A stretch of 12,228 bases of DNA from Gammaproteobacteria bacterium. GTDB lineage: Bacteria; Pseudomonadota; Gammaproteobacteria; Pseudomonadales; Pseudomonadaceae. Below the pieces are notes generated by a model, which saw only the letters and a program-made list of their open reading frames with translations, was not told the DNA's origin and did not search any database. This document shows, piece after piece, positions 5,899 through 12,228 of the stretch; within the stretch, counting starts at the first letter, position 1; the number at the start of each line of letters is the position of its first letter. The DNA lies in contig JAAZJF010000303.1 in the NCBI GenBank assembly GCA_012800475.1, forward strand, positions 1 through 12,228, read 5' to 3'. A program made the position numbers and the translations under genes.

Positions 5899-6789
5899 TT
5901 AAAGGTTTTGGGTCAGCCAGTCAGCCAGTTGCTGCGCGCGCTGTGTATGTTGTTTTGTACGTGTTAATAAAACCAGCTTGGCTGATGTTTCCACAAACCC
6001 CCAAGGAGCAATCAGGCGACCGTTAGCTATATCGCTGCGCACTAAATGCTCAGGTGCAATAGCTACGCCTAATCCGGCAACGGCTGCTTCTAATAAATAA
6101 TACAGGTGCTCAAAACCTTGTGCATACACCAGCTCAGTGGTGGTGAGCTTATGCGCTTGAGCCCACTGTGGCCAAGCTTGCTGGCGCGAGCGAGTAAAGA
6201 GTAGTCGCTCGCGTAATAGCGCTGCTGGCGCTGCGGTGTACAGTGCTGTTGCGTGCTGATAATGAGGGCTGAGTACCGGGCCAATACGTTCGCTGTCTAA
6301 AACGTAAGCGTGCATATGTTCAGGATAAGGTTCACCTAAAAAAACTAAACTGGCGTCTGCATCAGATTGTTGCAGCGTGGTGTCATCACCGCTGTTAGTT
6401 ATCACCTGTAAACGTAAATCAGGTAAATCATGCTGTAAGCGCTCAAGGCGCGGAATCAACCAACGCGCTAATAAGCTGCCAGGGCAAGCCAGCACAAACG
6501 GGGCTTGGTGGTGTTGCTGGCGCAATTCTGTACAGGCTGTATGTAATTGGCTAAAGGCATTATGGCTGGCTTCATACAGATGCAGACCTGAATCTGTGAG
6601 TTTAATGCCACGGCCTTGCTTGCTAATCAGTTGCAGGCCTAACTGCTCTTCGAGTTGTTTGACTTGGCGGCTGACAGCACCATGAGTGACATGCAGTTCT
6701 TTTGCGGCAAGGGTTATACTTTGTAAGCGAGCACAGGCTTCAAAGGCTTTTAAGGCATTGAGCGAGGGTAAGTTAAAATGATCAGACAT
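5899..6789 (-). CDS. trpI: LysR-type activator TrpI of the trpBA operon
   Basis: TrpI is the cytoplasmic LysR-family regulator that, in Pseudomonas, activates the divergent trpBA operon when indoleglycerol phosphate builds up. The 296-residue length is normal. The N-terminal winged helix-turn-helix spans about residues 8-67, with the recognition segment ITLAAKELHVTHGAVSRQVK (25-44). The effector domain starts near residue 95 with PFVLACPGSLLARWLIPRLE, and the stretch GFEHLYYLLEAAVAGLGVAIAP is closely like Pseudomonas TrpI. The GcvA-like relatives are the main alternative, but the sequence and divergent position next to trpB settle it. ATG6789 has AGGA 8 bases upstream (6798-6801). The start codons of trpI and trpB are about 107 bases apart, so their promoters must overlap and TrpI probably also represses itself. 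Confidence 0.95.
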   Translation of the reverse strand: MSDHFNLPSLNALKAFEACARLQSITLAAKELHVTHGAVSRQVKQLEEQLGLQLISKQGRGIKLTDSGLHLYEASHNAFSQLHTACTELRQQHHQAPFVLACPGSLLARWLIPRLERLQHDLPDLRLQVITNSGDDTTLQQSDADASLVFLGEPYPEHMHAYVLDSERIGPVLSPHYQHATALYTAAPAALLRERLLFTRSRQQAWPQWAQAHKLTTTELVYAQGFEHLYYLLEAAVAGLGVAIAPEHLVRSDIANGRLIAPWGFVETSAKLVLLTRTKQHTQRAQQLADWLTQNL

Positions 6790-6817
6790 GTGAGTTTTCC
6801 TAACCTATTGCTGCAAT
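6789..6817. promoter_or_regulatory. Candidate TrpI binding sites in the trpI-trpB control region
   Basis: TGTGAG-N5-CTAACC (6789-6805) resembles the TrpI site recalled from P. aeruginosa, TGTGAG-N5-CTCACA, with a perfect left half and four of six matches on the right. Right after it lies ATTGC-T-GCAAT (6807-6817), a perfect 11-bp palindrome and the kind of dyad LysR proteins use. If the trpB start of transcription is near 6879, the palindrome would be centred near -67, the usual LysR activator site. Which one TrpI uses cannot be told from sequence. Confidence 0.45.
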
Positions 6818-6866
6818 CATATCGCTTTTCCTTACGAAGGCTATCAGGTAGCTTAGTCGTCATAGA

Positions 6867-6872
6867 TATATT
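6867..6872 (+). promoter_or_regulatory. Candidate trpBA -10 box
   Basis: TATATT (6867-6872) matches five of six of a -10 box and lies 24 bases before ATG6897. At the -35 distance there is only TCAGGT (6844-6849), a poor match. A weak -35 is expected for a promoter that depends on a LysR activator. Confidence 0.4.
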
Positions 6873-6896
6873 TCTAATAACATTCTGGAGTTGGTT

Positions 6897-8108
6897 ATGA
6901 GTTCCTTATGCAATAGCCCTGATGAATACGGTTTATTTGGTGATTTTGGTGGCCAGTATGTGGCTGAAACCTTGATGCCGCTGATTCTTGAGTTGGGTCG
7001 CGAGTATGAAAAAGCCAAAACTGACCCTGAGTTTATTGAAGAACTGGCCTATTTCCAGCGTGACTATGTTGGCCGCCCTAGCCCGCTGTATTTTGCCGAA
7101 CGCTTAACTGAGCACTGCGGTGGGGCTAAGATTTACTTTAAGCGCGAAGAGCTAAACCATACCGGCGCGCATAAAATTAATAACTGCATTGGCCAAATTT
7201 TGCTGGCGCGACGCATGGGTAAAAAACGCATCATCGCGGAAACCGGTGCAGGTATGCATGGTGTGGCCACAGCCACTGTAGCGGCGCGCTTTGGCTTGCA
7301 GTGTGTGATTTATATGGGTACGACCGATATCGAGCGCCAGCAAGCGAACGTGTTTCGCATGAAGTTGCTGGGCGCAGAAGTACGCCCGGTGGTTTCGGGT
7401 ACTGGTACGCTCAAAGATGCGATGAATGAAGCCCTACGTGATTGGGTCACCAATGTCAGCGACACCTTTTACCTGATTGGCACCGTGGCTGGTCCGCACC
7501 CTTATCCTGCGATGGTACGCGATTTCCAAGCCGTGATTGGTAAAGAAACCCGTGAGCAGATGCAAGAAAAAGAAGGTCGTTTACCCGACAGTTTGATTGC
7601 CTGTATCGGTGGTGGCTCCAATGCGTTGGGCTTATTTCATCCGTTTTTAGATGATGAAAGCGTGAAAATCATCGGTGTTGAAGCAGCAGGTTATGGTGTT
7701 GAGAGCGGTAAGCATGCCGCCAGTTTACAAGGTGGTACACCGGGCGTATTGCACGGTAACCGCACCTACTTATTGCAAAATGATGATGGTCAAATTGTTG
7801 ATGCGCATTCCATTTCTGCAGGTCTTGATTACCCCGGCATTGGTCCGCAGCACGCGTGGTTGCATGACATTGGTCGTGTGGAATACACCTCGGTGAAAGA
7901 TGATGAAGCTTTAGCAGCGTTCCATCAGTGCTGTAAGTTAGAAGGCATTATTCCTGCGCTAGAAACCTCGCATGCAATTGCGGAAGTGCTTAAGCGTGCA
8001 CCATTGCTGCCTAAAGACCATTTAATGGTAGTGAACTTATCCGGCCGTGGCGATAAAGATATGCAAACGGTGATGTACCATTTTGAAAAACAGGAGCCAG
8101 CAGTATGA
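6897..8108 (+). CDS. trpB: Tryptophan synthase beta chain
   Basis: TrpB joins indole with serine to make tryptophan, using pyridoxal phosphate, in the cytoplasmic alpha2-beta2 complex with TrpA. The 403 residues match the usual length. Key motifs are HTGAHKINN (88-96) with the cofactor Lys93, AETGAGMHG (114-122) with Glu115, the phosphate loop GGGSN (238-242), and SGRGDKD near the C-terminus with the serine that contacts the pyridine ring. I chose ATG6897 because TGGAG (6886-6890) lies 6 bases upstream. The in-frame TTG at 6891 touches that ribosome site directly, so it is unlikely. The gene overlaps trpA by 4 bp, giving translational coupling, and is activated by the divergent TrpI. The sequence is very close to Pseudomonas TrpB and nothing looks damaged. 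Confidence 0.98.
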   Translation: MSSLCNSPDEYGLFGDFGGQYVAETLMPLILELGREYEKAKTDPEFIEELAYFQRDYVGRPSPLYFAERLTEHCGGAKIYFKREELNHTGAHKINNCIGQILLARRMGKKRIIAETGAGMHGVATATVAARFGLQCVIYMGTTDIERQQANVFRMKLLGAEVRPVVSGTGTLKDAMNEALRDWVTNVSDTFYLIGTVAGPHPYPAMVRDFQAVIGKETREQMQEKEGRLPDSLIACIGGGSNALGLFHPFLDDESVKIIGVEAAGYGVESGKHAASLQGGTPGVLHGNRTYLLQNDDGQIVDAHSISAGLDYPGIGPQHAWLHDIGRVEYTSVKDDEALAAFHQCCKLEGIIPALETSHAIAEVLKRAPLLPKDHLMVVNLSGRGDKDMQTVMYHFEKQEPAV

Positions 8109-8914
8109 GCCGTATTGAAGCCTGCTTTGCACAATTAAAACAACAGAACCGTGCGGCATTAGTGACCTTTGTCACCGCCGGTGATCCTGATTACGACACC
8201 GCTATGCGCATCTTTAAAGGCTTGCCTGCAGCGGGCGCTGATGTGATTGAGCTGGGTATGCCCTTTACTGATCCGATGGCAGACGGTCCTGCGATTCAGT
8301 TGGCCAATATTCGCTCGATGAAAAACGGACAAACGTTAGCCAAAACTTTACAGATGGTGCGTGAGTTCCGTGTGGATAATCAGCACACGCCGGTGGTGTT
8401 GATGGGTTACTTTAATCCACTGCATCAATACGGTGTACCACGTTTTATTGAGGATGCTAAAGCGGCAGGTGTGGATGGTTTGATTATTGTTGATTTACCA
8501 CCAGAGCATAACTCCATGCTGTGTGATCCTGCGCAAGCCGCGGGCATCGACTTTATTCGTCTGACCACACCGACTACCGATGATGTGCGTTTACCTAAAG
8601 TGCTCAATAACAGTTCGGGCTTTGTGTATTACGTATCGGTGGCCGGTGTGACCGGTACTGGCTCGGCGACTATGGAACACATTGAGGAAGCGGTCGCGCG
8701 CTTGCGTCGTCATACGCAGCTGCCAGTGTGTATTGGTTTTGGTATTCGCACGCCTGAGCATGCAGCCAATATTGCGCGCTTAGCAGACGGTGCTGTAGTG
8801 GGTTCGGCGTTTGTGGATTTGATCGAGAAAGCAAGCCGCCCAGATCAGGCTGTGGATGAGGTATTAAGTTTGTGTCGCGCCATTGCGGATGGCGTTCACC
8901 ATGCGCGTGAATAG
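8105..8914 (+). CDS. trpA: Tryptophan synthase alpha chain
   Basis: TrpA cleaves indole-3-glycerol phosphate to indole and glyceraldehyde 3-phosphate and channels the indole to TrpB. The 269-residue TIM barrel carries the catalytic pair Glu49 (in DVIELGMPFTDP) and Asp60 (in MADGPAIQLA). The loop YYVSVAGVTGTGS closes over the active site, and GFGIRTPEHA and DGAVVGSAFVDLIE bind the phosphate. The start overlaps the trpB stop as ATGA, with AGGAG 8 bases upstream inside trpB (8092-8096). The other trp genes are absent, as expected in Pseudomonas, where trpBA stands alone. A hairpin about 30 bases after the stop closes the operon. Confidence 0.98.
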   Translation: MSRIEACFAQLKQQNRAALVTFVTAGDPDYDTAMRIFKGLPAAGADVIELGMPFTDPMADGPAIQLANIRSMKNGQTLAKTLQMVREFRVDNQHTPVVLMGYFNPLHQYGVPRFIEDAKAAGVDGLIIVDLPPEHNSMLCDPAQAAGIDFIRLTTPTTDDVRLPKVLNNSSGFVYYVSVAGVTGTGSATMEHIEEAVARLRRHTQLPVCIGFGIRTPEHAANIARLADGAVVGSAFVDLIEKASRPDQAVDEVLSLCRAIADGVHHARE

Positions 8915-8945
8915 CGCATAGAGAACTTGTGGTACCAAATAGGAG

Positions 8946-8968
8946 TCACCGCCTTTTTAGGGCGGTGA
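8946..8968. terminator. Shared terminator hairpin between convergent trpBA and dsb operons
   Basis: TCACCGCC (8946-8953) pairs perfectly with GGCGGTGA (8961-8968) around a T-rich 7-base loop. It sits in the 65-bp gap between the trpA stop and the dsbG stop on the other strand. No strong T run follows on either side (AATTTT comes 7 bases later on the plus strand), so termination efficiency is uncertain. The location makes a bidirectional terminator the best reading. Confidence 0.65.
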
Positions 8969-8979
8969 GGGTGTCAATT

Positions 8980-9732
8980 TTAGGGGCGTGGGCCGAACAG
9001 CTCTAAGAGTTGTTCGCCTTGAGGGGCACCCGGATGCAACTGCATCATACCTGTGTCATCCAGTTGTAAAACAGCCGGTGTGCCATTCACACCGAGCATG
9101 CGCATTAACTCTTGGTTGCTCTCAATCTGTTGAAGTTGCTTGCTTTCTACTTTGATTTCCTTGGCTGGAGACTTACCGCTTTCATTGCCTTTGAGTGCGG
9201 CAGCAGGGTCTTTAGCTGAGAGTAAGTAAGCTGTTTTCTTTTGGCTACTTTCGCCTAAAGTGCCCACCATCACGTGGCGTAGCTGTATCTTACCCGCATC
9301 AACCCATGGGCGCGCATCCTTCCAGAGGCGTTTGCAGTACGGGCAGTTTGGGTCAGTGAATACATAAATAATTTGCTCAGCTTTATCGGAACCGTCAGCA
9401 ATCCAGTTACTGCTGCTAAGCTTTTCCCACATTACTTTGCTTTGCGGGCGGCTGACTTTTTCTTCCAGTACCGCGCCGGTTAAATCTTCGCCTTTAGCAT
9501 CTAACAAACTACCGATTAATGCGTGCTCACCATCTGCAGTAACATATAGAGCTAGCGGGCGACCGTTGTACAACGCCGTATAGCCGGTTAAACCGCTGGG
9601 TGCATCAAAGCGCTCCAACACTTCAATACCGCGGTCACGCATGGCTTCAATCGGTGCTGGGTAATCAGCTGCTTGAGCCAGCATAGGCAAAGTCAGTAAA
9701 GCTAAAGACGGTAAGATTTTTTTTAATGTCAT
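8980..9732 (-). CDS. dsbG: Thiol:disulfide interchange protein DsbG
   Basis: DsbG is a periplasmic dimeric disulfide isomerase / sulfenic-acid reductase that protects exposed cysteines and is kept reduced by DsbD. The 250 residues begin with a signal peptide (MTLKKILPSLALLTLPMLAQA, cleavage near 21-22). A DsbC/DsbG dimerisation domain follows (about 23-85), then a linker helix and a thioredoxin domain (about 115-250). The active site is DPNCPYCKRLW with Cys130 and Cys133, and the cis-proline loop is NGTPAV (Thr218-Pro219). CPYC is shared with E. coli DsbG, and the following KDARPWVDAGKIQLR closely tracks it, which favours DsbG over DsbC. The start overlaps the stop of the upstream gene as ATGA, with AGAGGA 6 bases upstream. 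It is the last gene of the dsbD-tlpA-dsbG operon, an order I recall from P. aeruginosa PA2478-PA2476. Confidence 0.93.
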   Translation of the reverse strand: MTLKKILPSLALLTLPMLAQAADYPAPIEAMRDRGIEVLERFDAPSGLTGYTALYNGRPLALYVTADGEHALIGSLLDAKGEDLTGAVLEEKVSRPQSKVMWEKLSSSNWIADGSDKAEQIIYVFTDPNCPYCKRLWKDARPWVDAGKIQLRHVMVGTLGESSQKKTAYLLSAKDPAAALKGNESGKSPAKEIKVESKQLQQIESNQELMRMLGVNGTPAVLQLDDTGMMQLHPGAPQGEQLLELFGPRP

Positions 9733-10562
9733 GGTTGTTCCTCTAATGTGACTTGAGTATTTTCTGTACTGATGTGGCGTAACGCATGCTTTAAGCTGGC
9801 ATGTGATAGCTCACCTAAATGATTATTCTTTAATTGTCCGTCGGCACTATAAAACAAGGTGGTGGGTAAGGATAACGAGCCCACAGATTGGCCAACACGC
9901 CCGCCTGTATCGAGCAGGTTGTTGCGTAAAGTCAGCTGTTGTTGTGCTAAGAACTTTTCTACCAGTGCTTGCCCTTCGCCTTGGTTTACAAATACAAAAC
10001 GAATATCAGGATTGTTTTCTTGTGCGGCAGCTAACACCGGCATTTCACGGCGGCACGGTGGACACCAAGTGGCCCATAAGTTGATGACCAATGGTTTACC
10101 GGCTAAATCTTGTAGTGACAGTGCACGGCCGTCAATGTCACGTACGGCTATATCGGGTATTTTTTGACTGCTTTGCAGAGCATTGAGTACGGACAAGCTG
10201 CCCGCCCAAGCGACAAGGCCAATACAGACACCTATAGCTAAAGGCGCGCGCAGTGTTGTTTGACGCCAAGCTTTATACGCGCCTGTTAAGAGTGCTGCAA
10301 TCAGGCCAGGCAACAGCAAGAAGCCGCCATCGCGAATATCAATCATCTGCCCAATACTTTCGTACTGATCGGAGTATTGGCTGATAAATGCAGCGCGAGC
10401 GGTTATAGCGCCAACGATTAGCATGCTAAATAAAGCCGACTCAGGATTCGCACCACGTTTTTTACCAATTAACCAGCCACTGAACCACGCAATAAAAAAT
10501 GCGCCGTAGAGCAAGGCTAAGTTCATTGGAATGGCCAAAGGGCCTAAGTTTAAACTCAACAT
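9729..10562 (-). CDS. Membrane-anchored TlpA/DsbE-like thioredoxin with Lgt-like N-terminal module
   Basis: This is a probable periplasmic disulfide reductase held in the inner membrane. The C-terminal half (about 134-277) is a TlpA-type thioredoxin domain with NLWATWCPPCRREMP, active cysteines 167 and 170, and the cis-proline in SLPTT (Pro233). The N-terminal half has four hydrophobic segments (about 8-31, 44-60, 79-95, 105-127). Its layout recalls prolipoprotein diacylglyceryl transferase (Lgt): an early LGPLAI, then GAITARAAFI, then DGGFLLLPGLIAALL. The Lgt catalytic histidine (HGG motif) is replaced by leucine/proline, so it is probably a repurposed anchor rather than an enzyme. The start overlaps the dsbD stop as TAATG, with AAGGA 6 bases upstream. 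Sandwiched between DsbD and DsbG, it most likely receives electrons from DsbD. Its target, perhaps cytochrome c maturation or DsbG-like repair, is unknown. Confidence 0.88.
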   Translation of the reverse strand: MLSLNLGPLAIPMNLALLYGAFFIAWFSGWLIGKKRGANPESALFSMLIVGAITARAAFISQYSDQYESIGQMIDIRDGGFLLLPGLIAALLTGAYKAWRQTTLRAPLAIGVCIGLVAWAGSLSVLNALQSSQKIPDIAVRDIDGRALSLQDLAGKPLVINLWATWCPPCRREMPVLAAAQENNPDIRFVFVNQGEGQALVEKFLAQQQLTLRNNLLDTGGRVGQSVGSLSLPTTLFYSADGQLKNNHLGELSHASLKHALRHISTENTQVTLEEQP

Positions 10563-12228
10563 TAATGATCCTTTTGTGCACTGTTGAAGTGTTGTAAGAA
10601 TTCACTAGCCGACACTTCACCGGTAATGCGTTGTGCGCGTTGTTCTATACCTTGTGGGTCAATAAATAAAATAGTGGGTGGCCCAAGAATTTGCAGGTCT
10701 TTCATCAGTTGCTGCTGCTCTTTATTGTTAACTGTGACGTCTGCTTGTAAGAGCCGCACATCAGACAGCGCTTGCTGAACATCTGCTTTGCCGAAGACGG
10801 TTTTTTCCATGACCTTGCATGAGACACACCAGTCAGCATAAAAGTCCAATAAGACCCATTTACCATCTTGTTGAGCTTGCTCAAGTTGAGCTTGCAGTTC
10901 TTGCATATTAGAAAAACGCTGCATGGTCTGTGCTGAGTTTATGCTGTTGGCGGGCGCATTAAAGTTTGCCAAAGGATTAAAAGGATCATCACCGCCACTG
11001 GCCGCGCCGAATAATAAAATACTCGCCCAGATACCGAGTAATAAAGCACTGTAGCGTGCGATAAAGCGCCAGTTAGCCTGCTCATTTAAACTCAGTTGAG
11101 CTGCAATGGCTAAGAACCAAGCCCCCCATAAGCCTACAAAAACCGAGTCATCCAGCACTGGGCGCAACACAATAATCGCCGTAGCTAAAAGAGCATAACC
11201 AAAGATTCGGTTGACACTTTGCATCCAATTGCCCGGTTTAGGTAACCAGCGCATACCGATGGTAATCGCCAGCAACAAGGGTAAGCCACTGCCTAACCCT
11301 AATGAGAATAAGGCCAGACCACCGCGTACACCGTCACCACTTTGCGCGATATACAGTAAAGCGCCCGCCAAAGGTGCAGTCATGCACGGACCGACCAGTA
11401 AGGCTGATAAAGCACCTAAACTGGCCGCACCTAATAAGCTGCCGCCTTTAATTTTTTGGTCCGCGCCTTGTAAGCGTTCACGAATAAACGCAGGCAGTTG
11501 TAGTGTAAACACACCAAACTGGGCCAAGGCTAAGAGGATAAAAATCACTGCAAAGGGAATCAATAACCAGGGCTGCTGTAACGCAGCAGAGAGGTTACTA
11601 CCTAGGCTGGCTGCGATAACACCTAAGCCGGCATAGACCAGCGCCATAGGTAAAATAAATGCTAAACCTAAACGTGCACCCTGCCAACCGCCTGCTTTAG
11701 AACCGCTGATGACACTGGTTAAAATAGGCAGCATAGGCAGCATGCAAGGGGTAAAGGCCAATAAGACACCCATCATAAAGAAGGCTGCCATATTTAAAAC
11801 CAAGCCTGACCCTGCTAATTGCTCGGCAATGGACTGGTCTTCTGATAGCCCACTGTCGTTCGCAGCAGGTTGACTTGTAGCTGCTGTAGCGGCCTCATCA
11901 CCTACGCTAATGGTTTGTGGTGGGTAACATAAACCTGCATCAGCGCAGCCCTGATAGGTCACCTCGAGCGGCCACTGAGTTTCACTGTCGAGTGGCAACT
12001 GTAAGAGTTGGCGATAAATTTGGGTATCACCAAAAAACTCATCAGAGTGAGCAATGCCTTCAGGGTATTCAATGGGTACTGTGTCCCCATTGGCATCTGT
12101 TACGCCAAGTCGATGGCGGTATAAATAATGTTTATCGGCAATTTGCCAAACTAAAAGATTAGGCTCAATGTCATCGAGCACTTCAAATTGAAATGCTTCT
12201 TCGACTGGCAGAAAATCTTGTTGGTTAC
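10562..12228 (-). CDS. dsbD: Thiol:disulfide interchange protein DsbD (N-terminus beyond right edge)
   Basis: DsbD moves electrons from cytoplasmic thioredoxin across the inner membrane to periplasmic thiol proteins. All three modules are visible. The periplasmic alpha domain has YQGCADAGLCYPP, with cysteine codons at about 11945-11947 and 11927-11929. The eight-helix membrane domain has FTPCMLPMLP (about 11746) and VGPCMTAP (about 11386). The periplasmic thioredoxin domain has ADWCVSCK (10826-10828 and 10817-10819) and cis-proline GPPT. All six relay cysteines are therefore present. The frame stays open to the right edge: before a GTG at 12179-12181 it continues for 15 more family-typical codons (NQQDFLPVEEAFQFE), so that GTG is not the start. 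By comparison with E. coli, about 30-45 residues including the signal peptide are missing. It is the first visible gene of the dsb operon, overlapping the next by one base. It probably matches the DsbD2 type of Pseudomonas. Confidence 0.95.
   Translation of the reverse strand, partial: NQQDFLPVEEAFQFEVLDDIEPNLLVWQIADKHYLYRHRLGVTDANGDTVPIEYPEGIAHSDEFFGDTQIYRQLLQLPLDSETQWPLEVTYQGCADAGLCYPPQTISVGDEAATAATSQPAANDSGLSEDQSIAEQLAGSGLVLNMAAFFMMGVLLAFTPCMLPMLPILTSVISGSKAGGWQGARLGLAFILPMALVYAGLGVIAASLGSNLSAALQQPWLLIPFAVIFILLALAQFGVFTLQLPAFIRERLQGADQKIKGGSLLGAASLGALSALLVGPCMTAPLAGALLYIAQSGDGVRGGLALFSLGLGSGLPLLLAITIGMRWLPKPGNWMQSVNRIFGYALLATAIIVLRPVLDDSVFVGLWGAWFLAIAAQLSLNEQANWRFIARYSALLLGIWASILLFGAASGGDDPFNPLANFNAPANSINSAQTMQRFSNMQELQAQLEQAQQDGKWVLLDFYADWCVSCKVMEKTVFGKADVQQALSDVRLLQADVTVNNKEQQQLMKDLQILGPPTILFIDPQGIEQRAQRITGEVSASEFLQHFNSAQKDH

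Noticed and set aside
6891..6896. TTG start for trpB
   Set aside because: It directly touches the GGAG ribosome site; ATG6897 has proper spacing and fits the family's N-terminus.
11211..11636. 141-codon plus-strand open frame
   Set aside because: Lies wholly antisense to the dsbD membrane domain; its Pro/Lys-rich composition is what antisense reading of hydrophobic codons gives.
1..12228. Mobile element, phage, CRISPR, toxin-antitoxin or tRNA gene
   Set aside because: No transposase, integrase, repeat-spacer pattern, paired small toxin genes or cloverleaf was seen on either strand; the genes are housekeeping with uniform composition.

Overview
The window looks like ordinary chromosome from a gammaproteobacterium of the Pseudomonadaceae. 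Three things point there: a LysR regulator (TrpI) divergent from trpBA, a dsbD-tlpA-dsbG disulfide-relay operon, and a HemE and TrpB that read very like Pseudomonas proteins. Base composition is near 50% GC by eye, low for Pseudomonas, so a lower-GC relative (for example a Thiopseudomonas- or Denitrificimonas-like organism) is plausible. That placement is inference. I see no insertion sequence, phage gene, CRISPR array, tRNA or rRNA.

Layout, left to right. (1) 1-539, minus: the first ~180 codons of hemE (haem synthesis), running off the left edge. (2) 540-714: a short divergent intergenic region with nested inverted repeats. (3) 715-1332, plus: msrA (methionine sulfoxide repair), ending at a GNRA-loop terminator. 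(4) 1374-1557: a convergent gap holding a near-perfect 40-bp palindrome. (5) 1558-5378, minus: two paralogous ~600-residue acyl-CoA dehydrogenases in tandem, separated by a strong terminator. The upstream one (3573-5378) has a promoter abutting a near-perfect PsrA-type operator. (6) 5561-5815, minus: an 84-residue helical protein that resembles the joined terminal helices of flagellar rod/hook proteins. (7) 5899-6789, minus: trpI, divergent from trpB (6897-8108) and trpA (8105-8914), which overlap by 4 bp. (8) 8980-12228, minus: a tightly overlapping operon of dsbD (cut by the right edge), a membrane-anchored TlpA-like thioredoxin and dsbG. It is convergent with trpBA across a shared hairpin.

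How the genes work together. TrpI should activate trpBA for the last two steps of tryptophan synthesis. DsbD should carry electrons from cytoplasmic thioredoxin across the inner membrane to the TlpA-like protein and to DsbG, keeping their periplasmic cysteines reduced. The acyl-CoA dehydrogenases carry out the first step of fatty acid beta-oxidation, and at least one is probably induced by long-chain acyl signals through PsrA.

I found no convincing new multi-gene system. The items most worth a second look are the PsrA-type operator/promoter, the flagellar-like small protein, the Lgt-like membrane module fused to a thioredoxin, and the composite palindrome at 1510-1549.
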